DNA of 38,952 nt from Chitinophagaceae bacterium (lineage in GTDB: Bacteria; Bacteroidota; Bacteroidia; Chitinophagales; Chitinophagaceae). Of the stretch, positions 23,725 to 31,366 are shown in pieces. How positions within the stretch are numbered: position 1 is the stretch's first letter; each line of letters begins with the position of its first letter. The DNA lies in assembly GCA_024643645.1 (NCBI GenBank), contig JAHEMN010000017.1:1-38952 (forward strand), read 5' to 3'. Under the pieces are notes generated by a model. The model saw nothing but the letters and a program-made list of their open reading frames with translations, was not told the origin of the DNA and did no database searches. The position numbers were made by a program, and so were the translations under genes.

Positions 23725-23758
23725 TTTAATAAAACAACCCCGACAGTAATTGTCGGGG
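23725..23758 (-). terminator. Rho-independent terminator of rpoD
   Basis: CCCCGACA (23738-23745) pairs with TGTCGGGG (23751-23758) around GTAAT. On the - strand a T-rich run (TTGTTTTATT) follows. It lies 33 bases past the rpoD stop. Confidence 0.8.
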
Positions 23759-23791
23759 CAGTTTATACTAAACCCATCATTAATAACATTA

Positions 23792-24667
23792 TTAGCCCAG
23801 ATATGCTTTAAGTGCACTGCTATAACGGGCTTTTTGCAGACGCTTAATAGCTCTTTCCTTGATCTGACGAATACGTTCTTTTGTAAGATCATATTTCTGT
23901 CCGATCTGCTCAATTGTAACACCATTTTCGCCATCAAGGCCAAAATATGCATTTACAATCTCTGCTTCTCTAGGAGAAAGCGATTTGAGTACCCTGCGAA
24001 TTTCATTTCTCAATGAATCTTTCATTACATCATCATCTGTATCATCACCACCTTCCAACAGATCACCCATAGCTACATCTTCTGCTTCATGCACAGGTGC
24101 ATCAAGAGAAGTATGACGGGTATTGCTTTGGAAAATGTTGTTGATCTCTGTTTCACTCATCTCAAGTAATTCAGCTAACTCTTCAGTAGAAGGCTCTCTT
24201 TCATGCTCTTGTTCAAAAGCCATGTAAGCTTTGTTAGCTTTATTATATGTGCCAATTTTGTTTTGAGGCAAGCGGACTAATCTGCCCTGCTCTGCCAACG
24301 CCTGTAATATCGATTGGCGAATCCACCACACAGCGTATGAAATAAATTTGAAACCTTTTGTTTCATCAAAGCGTTGAGCCGCTTTAATTAAGCCGAGGTT
24401 ACCCTCGTTAATCAAGTCACTAAGTGACAAACCCTGATGTTGATATTGCTTGGCAACAGAAACAACGAAACGGAGGTTGGCTTGTACCAACTTATCCAAA
24501 GCTCTTTGAGAATCAACCGGGTTTCTGTTAAACATTTTGATTCGCTGGGCAAGAGTTGTCTCTTCTTCCGGCGTAATCATCGATATCTTAGAAATTTCCT
24601 GTAAATACTTCTCAACAGCCTGGGAATCTCTGTTTGTAATCTGAGTAGCAATTTTGAGCTGCCGCAT
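23792..24667 (-). CDS. rpoD: Primary RNA polymerase sigma factor (SigA/RpoD, short Bacteroidota type)
   Basis: The housekeeping sigma factor that recognises the TTTG/TAnnTTTG promoters of this phylum. It has 291 residues without region 1.1, as usual for Bacteroidota. Region 1.2 is near 15-45 ('VEKYLQEISKISMITPEEE'), region 2 near 58-127 includes 'LSLSDLINEGNLGLIKAAQRFD' and 'SYAVWWIRQSILQAL', region 3 spans about 137-212, and region 4 ends with the helix-turn-helix 'TIEQIGQKYDLTKERIRQIKERAIKRLQ'. It is monocistronic by spacing: its own terminator follows, and a leader of about 107 nt with repeat elements precedes it. Confidence 0.96.
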   Translation of the reverse strand: MRQLKIATQITNRDSQAVEKYLQEISKISMITPEEETTLAQRIKMFNRNPVDSQRALDKLVQANLRFVVSVAKQYQHQGLSLSDLINEGNLGLIKAAQRFDETKGFKFISYAVWWIRQSILQALAEQGRLVRLPQNKIGTYNKANKAYMAFEQEHEREPSTEELAELLEMSETEINNIFQSNTRHTSLDAPVHEAEDVAMGDLLEGGDDTDDDVMKDSLRNEIRRVLKSLSPREAEIVNAYFGLDGENGVTIEQIGQKYDLTKERIRQIKERAIKRLQKARYSSALKAYLG

Positions 24668-24710
24668 AACTAATAAAATTTAAAAATCAACGTAATAATG
24701 ACAGTCTTTG

Positions 24711-24778
24711 TTTGCAGAATGTTGCAAATGGATAGTTAATTGCCTTAAATTAAGAAAAGTATACCGTCCCTGACCGTC
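24711..24778 (-). promoter_or_regulatory. rpoD leader elements: dyad and 10-bp-phased direct repeat
   Basis: TTTGCA-N6-TGCAAA (24711-24728) is an exact dyad. ACCGTC occurs twice, at 24763-24768 and 24773-24778, ten bases apart, which is about one helical turn, right at the predicted transcript start. Both could be operator-like; neither is a known site. Confidence 0.3.
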
Positions 24779-24780
24779 TG

Positions 24781-24788
24781 CAAAAATA
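24781..24788 (-). promoter_or_regulatory. Candidate -7 element of the rpoD promoter (TATTTTTG)
   Basis: An exact TAnnTTTG match on the - strand. The predicted start is near 24774, about 107 bases before the rpoD ATG. No clear -33 box was found. Confidence 0.45.
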
Positions 24789-24930
24789 CCTAATAATAAC
24801 CGTATCTCATAACGTTTTGGGCTGAAAGTTCGCAAGAATATTAAACCAGTTGTCACCAAATGTTAATAAACACGGGAAACTCAATACAGGCAAGGCTTTT
24901 AAAATTTGATGTAAATCGCCGGGTAATGAG

Positions 24931-26115
24931 CTATTCTACTTTTGAAGTCTCATTAATTGATTTGTTTATTTTGACTTTCCTTGACAGGTAGATCCAAATA
25001 CCCAAACCGGATAAGAATAAAAGCGTAGAGATAACTTCGGCCTGAGTTGGATGAAAACCAAACAGATCTAACCTTGTATTTACTCTTATCTTCTCAATAA
25101 AAAACCGCTCCATTCCATTCAACATAAGGTATAAAGCAAACATGGTACCCGGTACTTTCAGTTTTTTACGTAAAGACCATAAAAGTAGAAATAGTAAGAA
25201 GCATACTACAATTTCATAGAATGGAGTTGGGAATACACCAACTTCCAGTTCATTGCAAAACTTACCCTCACACCCGGGTATTTTAGCAAGTCCCATTTCA
25301 TTTACATTATGCGGGTAGGTGTAAGACCACATCCAATCCGGCATCCAGCTAATGGGTTTTGGACTTGTGTTAACAATCCCCCAATCACCATCACCAGCTA
25401 CCTGGCAACCAATTCTACCCATAGAATAGGCAAGCATCATTGTAGGTGCAAGTGCATCATTTAAATGCCAAAATCCGATCTTATGCTTTTTGGCATACCA
25501 CCAGATCGCCAGGGCAGCACAAATAAGACCTCCGTAAAATGTTAATCCTTTGGCAGAAAAAATATAATCAGAGGGGTGTACTAAAAAATCACCCCAATTT
25601 TCAAAAATGTCGAATAGTTTAGCTCCTAACAATCCAAATACAAGGGCAAGGATCGTTATTTCTCCTACCCTGTCATGTGGCCAAATCCGAACGGTTCTTG
25701 TTTCTGGTTTTGCCAGCTTTTGCTTATTCTTTTCCCACCATTTCATTCCGGCAAATAATAATCCGAGCCCTATTCCGGCTGGCCAGCTACCCAATGTTGA
25801 AAATATGAATGCCTGAGGATCTTCCGTGGCCGAGCTATCCATTATAAATAAGGCCACAATTTTATACCCCAAAATAAACCCTAAAAGGAAATTTAAAGCC
25901 AGATCTGAAAAGGAAGCAGGTTCTCCAACGGTAACCTGCATTTCGGTTGGTTGTAAAAGCCCTTGCTTACTTTTTCTTTTTAATTCAATTGCCAATACCA
26001 TAGCTGAAACAATAAAGGCTATAGCTACAAAAAAACCAAAGGAATTAACAAACCGGAGAAAGGTCCACTCTACACCAAAAAGGTCTTTAAAAGCGTAGTA
26101 CAGGTTTGGATACAT
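24931..26115 (-). CDS. lgt: Prolipoprotein diacylglyceryl transferase
   Basis: Lgt transfers diacylglycerol from phosphatidylglycerol to the lipobox cysteine of prelipoproteins at the inner membrane. At 394 residues it is about 100 longer than E. coli Lgt. The extra length lies between the first membrane segments (about 45-145) and includes a polar stretch and two extra hydrophobic segments. Core motifs are 'SAKGLTFYGGLICAALAIWWYAKKHKI', the Lgt signature region 'YSMGRIGCQVAGDGDWGI', and 'GMERFFIEKIRVN'. In the signature, E. coli 'RLGNFINGELWG' is replaced by 'RIGCQVAGDGDWG', a form I associate with this phylum. Several lipoproteins in the window are its likely substrates. Confidence 0.9.
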   Translation of the reverse strand: MYPNLYYAFKDLFGVEWTFLRFVNSFGFFVAIAFIVSAMVLAIELKRKSKQGLLQPTEMQVTVGEPASFSDLALNFLLGFILGYKIVALFIMDSSATEDPQAFIFSTLGSWPAGIGLGLLFAGMKWWEKNKQKLAKPETRTVRIWPHDRVGEITILALVFGLLGAKLFDIFENWGDFLVHPSDYIFSAKGLTFYGGLICAALAIWWYAKKHKIGFWHLNDALAPTMMLAYSMGRIGCQVAGDGDWGIVNTSPKPISWMPDWMWSYTYPHNVNEMGLAKIPGCEGKFCNELEVGVFPTPFYEIVVCFLLFLLLWSLRKKLKVPGTMFALYLMLNGMERFFIEKIRVNTRLDLFGFHPTQAEVISTLLFLSGLGIWIYLSRKVKINKSINETSKVE

Positions 26116-26220
26116 GTATAAATAGTTGGTTGGTAGCGAATATACTAAAGAATGTTTCGAGTTTAGTTTTTAGAACTAATCCTTCAATCTACTCAAATAA
26201 TGCGATCTGATATTTTGGTA

Positions 26221-26637
26221 CTAATTACAATGCTGTTCAAAAGCACCAATAAGATTTTGAGCAATCATTTGAGCTGGTCTTCCTTCAATCTGGTGGCGTT
26301 CTATAAAATGAACCAATTGTCCATTTTTAAAGAGTGCAATTGCAGGTGAAGATGGCGGGTAAGGCATTAAATGCTGACGAAGTGCTTTCACAGCTTCAAC
26401 ATCAAAACCTGCGAAACTTGTTGTTAGAAATGTAGGCTTTTGTGTAGCATTTGAAACAGCTAATAAAACACCTGGCCTTGCAGTTCCTGCAGAACAACCA
26501 CAAACTGAGTTTATCATCACCAAGGTTGTACCATCTTTTGCAAGTTGAGCATTAACTTCTGCAGAAGTAAGTAATTCTGTGAACCCATTTTCTGTAAGCT
26601 CTTCTTTCATCGGGATAACAATTTCTTCAGGATACAT
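26221..26637 (-). CDS. BrxA/BrxB family bacilliredoxin
   Basis: A 138-residue thioredoxin-fold protein of the YphP/YqiW family, which reduces protein-bacillithiol mixed disulfides in organisms that make bacillithiol. The signature CGC is intact: 'VMINSVCGCSAGTARPG' (C46 and C48). Other family features are the start 'MYPEEIVIPMKEEL', 'PTFLTTSFAGFDVEAVKALRQHL' and 'SSPAIALFKNGQLVHFIERHQIEG'. The family and motif suggest that the organism uses bacillithiol or a similar thiol; no biosynthesis genes (bshA-C) are in this window. It has its own -7 element and stands alone upstream of lgt. Confidence 0.92.
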   Translation of the reverse strand: MYPEEIVIPMKEELTENGFTELLTSAEVNAQLAKDGTTLVMINSVCGCSAGTARPGVLLAVSNATQKPTFLTTSFAGFDVEAVKALRQHLMPYPPSSPAIALFKNGQLVHFIERHQIEGRPAQMIAQNLIGAFEQHCN

Positions 26638-26659
26638 ATTTCGTATTTTTTATTATTTG

Positions 26660-26667
26660 CAAAAGTA
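26660..26667 (-). promoter_or_regulatory. Candidate -7 element of the bacilliredoxin gene (TACTTTTG)
   Basis: An exact TAnnTTTG match on the - strand, 22 bases before the ATG at 26637. The -33 region is not convincing. Confidence 0.45.
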
Positions 26668-26868
26668 ATCAAATTGTTTACTGCTTTTTAACTATCTATA
26701 ATTCAAAGAAAATTTGTCAGGAAAAATTCCCCTTTTCGGAAGTTATGTCTTTGTAAATGTATTGTTCCCGACATATATGACACAAAAAGTGGTCTAAATT
26801 ATGGTTGGTTTATTGTTTGATGATAGTGTGTAGCATTACTTATTTAAAAAAAATAAAACTATTCTACT

Positions 26869-27315
26869 ATGTTAAACGTAAATTTTAAAAAAGGACCTTA
26901 CAGCGGTGATCTAAACAATCTGGTTGATAATTTGTTTAATGAATTACCAATTATGTTTAAAAGTGATTTTAACAATTCGAATCAAAAGGATTTCATCCCT
27001 GTTAACGTCAAAGAAACAGATAAAGGCTTTCAGTTAGATGTTATAGCACCAGGGTTTAATAAAGAAGATTTTAAGATCAGCCTTGATGAAACATTGTTAA
27101 CTATTTCGGCAGAACATAAAATGGAAGAAAGTAAGGAAACTGAAAAGCAAATAAAGAAGGAATATAACTTCTGTTCTTTTAAGAGATCTTTCACAATTGA
27201 TGAAAAAATAGATGCAACAAAAATAGAAGCTTCTTACGTCAATGGAGTGTTGACTTTAAACCTTCCAAAGAAAGAAGTAGTCAAAGTATCAGCAAAAGAA
27301 ATTGAAATAAAATAA
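26869..27315 (+). CDS. Hsp20/alpha-crystallin small heat-shock protein
   Basis: An ATP-independent holdase that binds unfolding proteins. The 148-residue protein has a variable N terminus (1-40) and an alpha-crystallin domain (about 45-138): 'FIPVNVKETDKGFQLDVIAPGFNKEDFKISLDETLLTISAEH', 'CSFKRSFTIDEKIDATKIEASYVNGVLTLNLPKKE'. It ends with an IxI-like 'EIEIK' used for oligomer contacts. The 230-base upstream region has a near -7 (TATTGTTTG at 26811-26819, one base too long in the spacer) but no CIRCE-type repeat that I can see. A terminator follows. Confidence 0.94.
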   Translation: MLNVNFKKGPYSGDLNNLVDNLFNELPIMFKSDFNNSNQKDFIPVNVKETDKGFQLDVIAPGFNKEDFKISLDETLLTISAEHKMEESKETEKQIKKEYNFCSFKRSFTIDEKIDATKIEASYVNGVLTLNLPKKEVVKVSAKEIEIK

Positions 27316-27357
27316 AAATATTTAAAATTTTCTCATAAGCAGTTGGTTTTGGTTTAC

Positions 27358-27389
27358 AACCCTCCGTTTCTACGGAGGGTTTCTTTTTT
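27358..27389 (+). terminator. Rho-independent terminator of the Hsp20 gene
   Basis: AACCCTCCG (27358-27366) pairs with CGGAGGGTT (27373-27381), 6-nt loop, then TTCTTTTTT. It is + oriented; the - side has no T-run. Confidence 0.85.
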
Positions 27390-27399
27390 AAATCAACTA

Positions 27400-27855
27400 T
27401 TAATTTATACAATCCTGTTTTCTTCTTGTATCAATAATATATTGAATTTTCCATTCTCCATTTAGTTTTACCAATTGAAATGAATTGACACCGCAATGAC
27501 TAAATTGATTATTATAATAAAATTTGTAAGGCGTCCAGGCGAATGCTAATGGTCCATCTATTTTTATGGTTTCAAAAACTATCCTTTCATCCAGTGAACC
27601 CGGAGTTGACTTTCCAACTTGTTGAATAAAACCATCAGGATTTTCATTTCTAACTACAGCCACTCCTTCTTTACTCCTACCAATTGATTGGAAGACTATA
27701 CTATCTGAAAAAGTGCTTTTCAACATTGCGCCATCAGCAGATTTCATTGCAGCAAACATTTTGTTAATCACCATTTTTACCGAGTCCTCGCTACTCTGTG
27801 CATACACTTCATTTAAAAAGAATGTTAATGTTAATACTATTAAAAATTGTTTCAT
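27400..27855 (-). CDS. Secreted NTF2-like (SnoaL/DUF4440 type) protein
   Basis: A 151-residue protein with a signal peptide ending at 'VYAQS' (about residue 20), then a cone-shaped NTF2-like domain. It shows 'VKMVINKMFAAMKSADGAMLKSTFSDSIVFQSI' in the helical part and a curved sheet 'AFAWTPYKFYYNNQFSHCGVNSFQLVKLNGEWKIQYIIDTRRKQ'. The ending 'GEWKIQYIIDTRR' is typical. Members range from enzymes to simple binding proteins, so no reaction can be named. It faces a lipoprotein gene on the other strand across an 86-base divergent spacer. Confidence 0.82.
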   Translation of the reverse strand: MKQFLIVLTLTFFLNEVYAQSSEDSVKMVINKMFAAMKSADGAMLKSTFSDSIVFQSIGRSKEGVAVVRNENPDGFIQQVGKSTPGSLDERIVFETIKIDGPLAFAWTPYKFYYNNQFSHCGVNSFQLVKLNGEWKIQYIIDTRRKQDCIN

Positions 27856-27941
27856 ATTAATAGATTTTATGATTTTATGGCAAGTGAATTGAATAGTAAC
27901 AACGTTATGAAAATTGAATCTTAAAAGTAAAACAGTTATCC

Positions 27942-28361
27942 ATGCAAACAGCTAAAATTATACAAGCGGTCGTTTTGCTGATGATTGTGGCATTAGCAGC
28001 CAGTTGTTCATCTACCAAACAATATACCAGTAAATTATTTCCCGGCAACCAACCTACGGAAATGGAAAATAAAGTAGCTGTACGATTTCTGGATATAGAT
28101 TCAACTGAACAAAATAATGATGACTGGGTAACCACCGATATAATAATGGGGCGAGATACAGTCAGCAGGACATTTGCATTGGATAATTTTTCAAAATCTT
28201 ATCCTTCTACCCCCATACAACCAGATTCAATTATAAACAAAATAATATCGAAACATCAAACCACAGGTACAATAAAGGAAGCAGTTAAGCCAGTTGAAGA
28301 ACCAATAGCAAGATCAACAAATGCAAATGGAGTAAGATCTAAAAAAACAAGAGATGATTAA
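27942..28361 (+). CDS. Small hypothetical lipoprotein
   Basis: A 139-residue protein with a clear lipoprotein signal 'VVLLMIVALAASC' (C22). The mature part has no family I recognise. It is polar, with a short stretch 'MENKVAVRFLDIDSTEQNNDDWVTTDIIMGRDTVSRTF' around residues 40-80 and a low-complexity, charged C terminus ending 'RSKKTRDD'. It precedes another small lipoprotein gene by 40 bases on the same strand and probably shares its transcript. Confidence 0.65.
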   Translation: MQTAKIIQAVVLLMIVALAASCSSTKQYTSKLFPGNQPTEMENKVAVRFLDIDSTEQNNDDWVTTDIIMGRDTVSRTFALDNFSKSYPSTPIQPDSIINKIISKHQTTGTIKEAVKPVEEPIARSTNANGVRSKKTRDD

Positions 28362-28401
28362 TCCTTCAACATAAACCATTTAATAACTAAAAAATATACT
28401 C

Positions 28402-28791
28402 ATGAAACGGACATTTATTTTTTCAACAACAATTGTATTATCATTATTGCTGATTTTTTCCAGCTGCAAATCCAGCAGAGTCTGGGAAACAAAAGAACGT
28501 AATGAACAGAATATTAGAACCGCACCACCACCAGCCCCTCGTAATTACACTCCAACCGCTCAACGTTACAGTACTGCAACTTTGATCATTAGTCCCCGAC
28601 CGGGATTTACTATGAATCAATATTCTGATGGTCAATATTACCACCGTAGCCCACAGGGATTTCTCTATTGGAAAGGTTTTGATAACAGATTTTACATTGA
28701 CAAAAGTTATCTTAACAGAGTAAGCTATACAAAATGGGAATACAAAGATTGGAAGAGATATAGAAAAGAAGCTTCAAAAAACAGACGCTAA
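28402..28791 (+). CDS. Small hypothetical lipoprotein
   Basis: A 129-residue protein with the leader 'MKRTFIFSTTIVLSLLLIFSSC' (lipobox C22). After a Pro-rich linker ('APPPAPRNYTP') comes a compact, aromatic and basic region (about 60-125): 'ATLIISPRPGFTMNQYSDGQYYHRSPQGFLYWKGFDNRFYIDKSYLNRVSYTKWEYKDWKRY'. Tyr, Trp and Arg are strongly enriched, which could mean sugar or membrane contact; this is speculation. No named family is recognised. It is the second gene of a two-lipoprotein pair ending in a strong terminator. Confidence 0.7.
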   Translation: MKRTFIFSTTIVLSLLLIFSSCKSSRVWETKERNEQNIRTAPPPAPRNYTPTAQRYSTATLIISPRPGFTMNQYSDGQYYHRSPQGFLYWKGFDNRFYIDKSYLNRVSYTKWEYKDWKRYRKEASKNRR

Positions 28792-28803
28792 TAAAAGACA
28801 ATT

Positions 28804-28831
28804 AAAAAACCCTTCATCTGAAGGGTTTTTT
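28804..28831. terminator. Bidirectional terminator between the lipoprotein gene and the decarboxylase gene
   Basis: AAAAAACCCTTC (28804-28815) pairs with GAAGGGTTTTTT (28820-28831) around ATCT. A-runs on one side and T-runs on the other make it usable on both strands by the converging genes ending at 28791 and 28836. Confidence 0.85.
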
Positions 28832-28835
28832 AGTA

Positions 28836-30236
28836 TTATTTATAACCTAATATTTTCAACATACTTTGTGCGGTCTGTTCTTTTGCATACACCCAATCTA
28901 TAAGTTTACCATTCTTATCGTGTCCGACAATAATATGTTTTGGTGATGGGATCAGGCAATGTTTGATACCACCATAACCACTTAGCTGATCCTGGTATGC
29001 ACCTGTATGGAAAAAGCCAACATAAAGTGGTTCATCATTATTTCCTTTTTTGGGTAAAAAAACCTCATTTATATGTTCTTCAGAATCATAATAATCATGA
29101 CTGTCACATGTAATACCACCTAATACAACCCGATGATAATCTTCTTCCCACTTATTTACAGGAAGCATTAAAAATTTTTCGCCAATTCCCCATGTATCGG
29201 GTAAAGTAGTAATGAATGAAGAATCGATCATATACCAGGTCTCTCTGTCATTCTGCACTTTTTCTGCAATTACTTTGTATATATGCGCCATACTCTCTCC
29301 AACTGTATAGCTGCCAAATTCAGTATAGATATTTGGCATTGGCACTTTCGCTTTTTTACAGGCGGTTTTAATATTTTTTACGATCTCATTGATCATGAAT
29401 TGATAATCATAATCAAAACCCAAAGAATGTTTGATAGGAAAACCACCACCAATATTAATTGAATCCAATTCCGGGCAGATCTTCTTTAACTGGCAATACA
29501 AATTGATCACTTTATTCAACTCACTCCAGTAGTAAATATCATCTTTGATGCCCTTATTCAAAAAGATATGAAGCATCTTTAACTGGAATTTACTTTCATA
29601 CCCTTCTATCCTGTCTACATAAAATTCCAAAATATCCTTTGCCCGCATGCCCAGCCTGGATGTATAAAAAGGAAAATTTGGTTCTTCTTCTGCAGCAACC
29701 CGGATACCTAATTTAAAAGGAACCTTCACTGAAGTAGCATAATCTTTCAATTCTTCTTTATTATCGAGAACCGGAATTACATTCTGAAAACCCGAGTTCA
29801 ATAAATTAGCTATCCTTCGGGTATAAGGCTTTTGCTTAAAACCATTACAGATAATATGAATATCCTTTGTGATCTTCTTTTTAGCATAAAGCTTTTTGAT
29901 GATCTCAATATCATATGCATAGGAAGTCTCCAGATGAATGTCATTTTTTAAAGCTTCTTCTACTACAAAACTAAAATGAGAACTTTTGGTGCAATAGCAA
30001 TAAAAGTACTTTCCTTCATATCTGTGTTTTTTAAAAGCAGTAGCAAACATTTGCTTTGCTTTTTTGATCTGCATTCCGATTTTTGGCAGATACGTCATCT
30101 TTAAAGGAGTACCATACTTTGCAATAATGGCTTTCAGGTCTAATCCGTTAAAATAAAGATCACCATCTTTTATTTCAATTCCTTCTTGCGGGAAATTAAA
30201 TGTTTGCTTTACTAAGTCGTGGTAAGAATTTGTCAT
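28836..30236 (-). CDS. PLP-dependent arginine decarboxylase-like protein (alanine-racemase fold)
   Basis: A 466-residue fold-type III decarboxylase, most like the biosynthetic arginine decarboxylase (SpeA) branch, which makes agmatine for polyamines. The PLP lysine is in 'YFYCYCTKSSHFSFVVEEAL' (K84). The barrel includes 'HLETSYAYDIEIIKKLY', the phosphate-binding glycines are 'SINIGGGFPIKHS', and 'FGSYTVGES' and 'VVLGGITCDSHDYYDSEE' (the C-D-S-x-D substrate region) follow, with a C-terminal beta domain. It is shorter than E. coli SpeA (about 660), but such lengths occur in Bacteroidota. No agmatinase or other polyamine gene is adjacent, so the substrate (arginine versus ornithine, lysine or another amino acid) is inferred. 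Confidence 0.8.
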   Translation of the reverse strand: MTNSYHDLVKQTFNFPQEGIEIKDGDLYFNGLDLKAIIAKYGTPLKMTYLPKIGMQIKKAKQMFATAFKKHRYEGKYFYCYCTKSSHFSFVVEEALKNDIHLETSYAYDIEIIKKLYAKKKITKDIHIICNGFKQKPYTRRIANLLNSGFQNVIPVLDNKEELKDYATSVKVPFKLGIRVAAEEEPNFPFYTSRLGMRAKDILEFYVDRIEGYESKFQLKMLHIFLNKGIKDDIYYWSELNKVINLYCQLKKICPELDSINIGGGFPIKHSLGFDYDYQFMINEIVKNIKTACKKAKVPMPNIYTEFGSYTVGESMAHIYKVIAEKVQNDRETWYMIDSSFITTLPDTWGIGEKFLMLPVNKWEEDYHRVVLGGITCDSHDYYDSEEHINEVFLPKKGNNDEPLYVGFFHTGAYQDQLSGYGGIKHCLIPSPKHIIVGHDKNGKLIDWVYAKEQTAQSMLKILGYK

Positions 30237-30276
30237 TTAAGCTTAAATGGGTTTTGCCAGTAAATATTTAAGAGCA

Positions 30277-30310
30277 CAAAAGTATATGATTAGTGATTTT
30301 TATGCACAAA
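30277..30310 (-). promoter_or_regulatory. Promoter of the decarboxylase gene: TTTG -33 and TACTTTTG -7
   Basis: On the - strand TTTG (30307-30310) is followed after 22 bases by TACTTTTG (30277-30284). This is the best two-box Bacteroidota promoter in the window. It predicts a leader of about 35 nt. Confidence 0.6.
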
Positions 30311-30332
30311 AATTTCAAAAAGATGGCAAATC

Positions 30333-31238
30333 TCAAATCTCTCTGGAAAGATCAATACGGTTTTCAACCGGAGTTACTTTATAGCCTTCTTTTCTAAGCA
30401 AGTTGATAACTCCCTTTTCTCCGGGCAAATGACCAGCTCCAACAGCAATGAGCACTGATTTTTCTGGCAACAGCCTTTTAAGTTTTGCCACCCAATTTTG
30501 GTTGCGATGATATAATAAGATATCTGTAAAGGCAGCCATTCCTGCATCAGTTTCCACCATCAGCTCTTCCAGCTTTTTCAGGTCCTGACTTTTATAGGCT
30601 TTAAACATCTCTTCCATTTGCTTATTATCCTTATCATCTTTTCCGGCTGATTCAATATAACTGACCAATTGCTGAGCCTGTAATTTATATGGTATACTAT
30701 CCAAAACACCTGCCTGATATGACATTGTTTCCAACCCTTTTATTTTCTTTTTATACTCCTTAGCTTCCTTCAATATTACCTGCTCCATCATGGCCGTATT
30801 ATCGCAGGGCAAGGAACCTTGTTCAAGAGTAGAGGCTGCAAGAATTGGTTTATAGGTTTCCAACATAGAAAACGGGAGCATTGAACCTTTGGTCTCAAAA
30901 TAAGTTTTTACTTTTTCGTATTCAGCTTCGGTCAATAGCTCTTTTAAAGTTGTATCTCCTTTCATCTTCATTTTTCCCATTGCACCTACCATTTCAAAAA
31001 TATTGTCCATATCAACTTCAAAATACACTTCATCACAATCCTCAATTATCTTCTTCATATTTTTGCTGAGCACCGCATCATCAGCACATAGCATATGAAT
31101 AGTACCAAACAGATAGGAAGGATTCTCTAAACCGTTTCCGCTTATTTTCCATAACAAAGTATTATTACCCGTTCCGCTTTGCGCAATGGAAACAATTGTA
31201 ACAAGGCTCAATAATAATCCGGCACTCAATTTTTTCAT
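30333..31238 (-). CDS. TraB/GumN family secreted protein
   Basis: A 301-residue protein with a signal peptide (about 1-19, '...VTIVSIAQS') and the TraB/GumN (TIKI-like) fold. It has 'NTLLWKISGNGLENPSYLFGTIHML' (the GxxH-type N-terminal motif), 'CDEVYFEVDMDN', and a C-terminal 'LIAVGAGHLPGEKGVINLLRKEGYKVTPV' matching the second GxH motif. The eukaryotic Tiki relatives are metalloproteases; bacterial function is unproven. The central region is helical. It is a separate gene in the - strand block. A possible -7 (TAAATTTG) is far upstream, about 65 bases. Confidence 0.88.
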   Translation of the reverse strand: MKKLSAGLLLSLVTIVSIAQSGTGNNTLLWKISGNGLENPSYLFGTIHMLCADDAVLSKNMKKIIEDCDEVYFEVDMDNIFEMVGAMGKMKMKGDTTLKELLTEAEYEKVKTYFETKGSMLPFSMLETYKPILAASTLEQGSLPCDNTAMMEQVILKEAKEYKKKIKGLETMSYQAGVLDSIPYKLQAQQLVSYIESAGKDDKDNKQMEEMFKAYKSQDLKKLEELMVETDAGMAAFTDILLYHRNQNWVAKLKRLLPEKSVLIAVGAGHLPGEKGVINLLRKEGYKVTPVENRIDLSREI

Positions 31239-31366
31239 TTATTTTTTTTAACTTTTGTAAAGGACGAATTAAATTTCTAAAAAGTTCTTTCTACTCCAAA
31301 TTTATTTACCTTATTTGTCAAATATCTCTCCAATATATAAATAGTGACTTTGTGACAGCTTAAAGC

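Noticed and set aside
26163-26179. Inverted repeat TTAGTT-N5-AACTAA between the bacilliredoxin and lgt genes as a terminator
   Set aside because: It is short and A/T-rich without a T-run on either strand, so it is not called.
26755-26790. Heat-shock operator (CIRCE) or a strong promoter before the Hsp20 gene
   Set aside because: No TTAGCACTC-N9-GAGTGCTAA type repeat is present, and the -7-like words have the wrong spacing.
31239-31366. Promoter TAAATTTG upstream of the TraB/GumN gene
   Set aside because: It matches the -7 consensus but lies about 65 bases from the start, with a TTTG only 14 bases upstream; the support is too weak to list.
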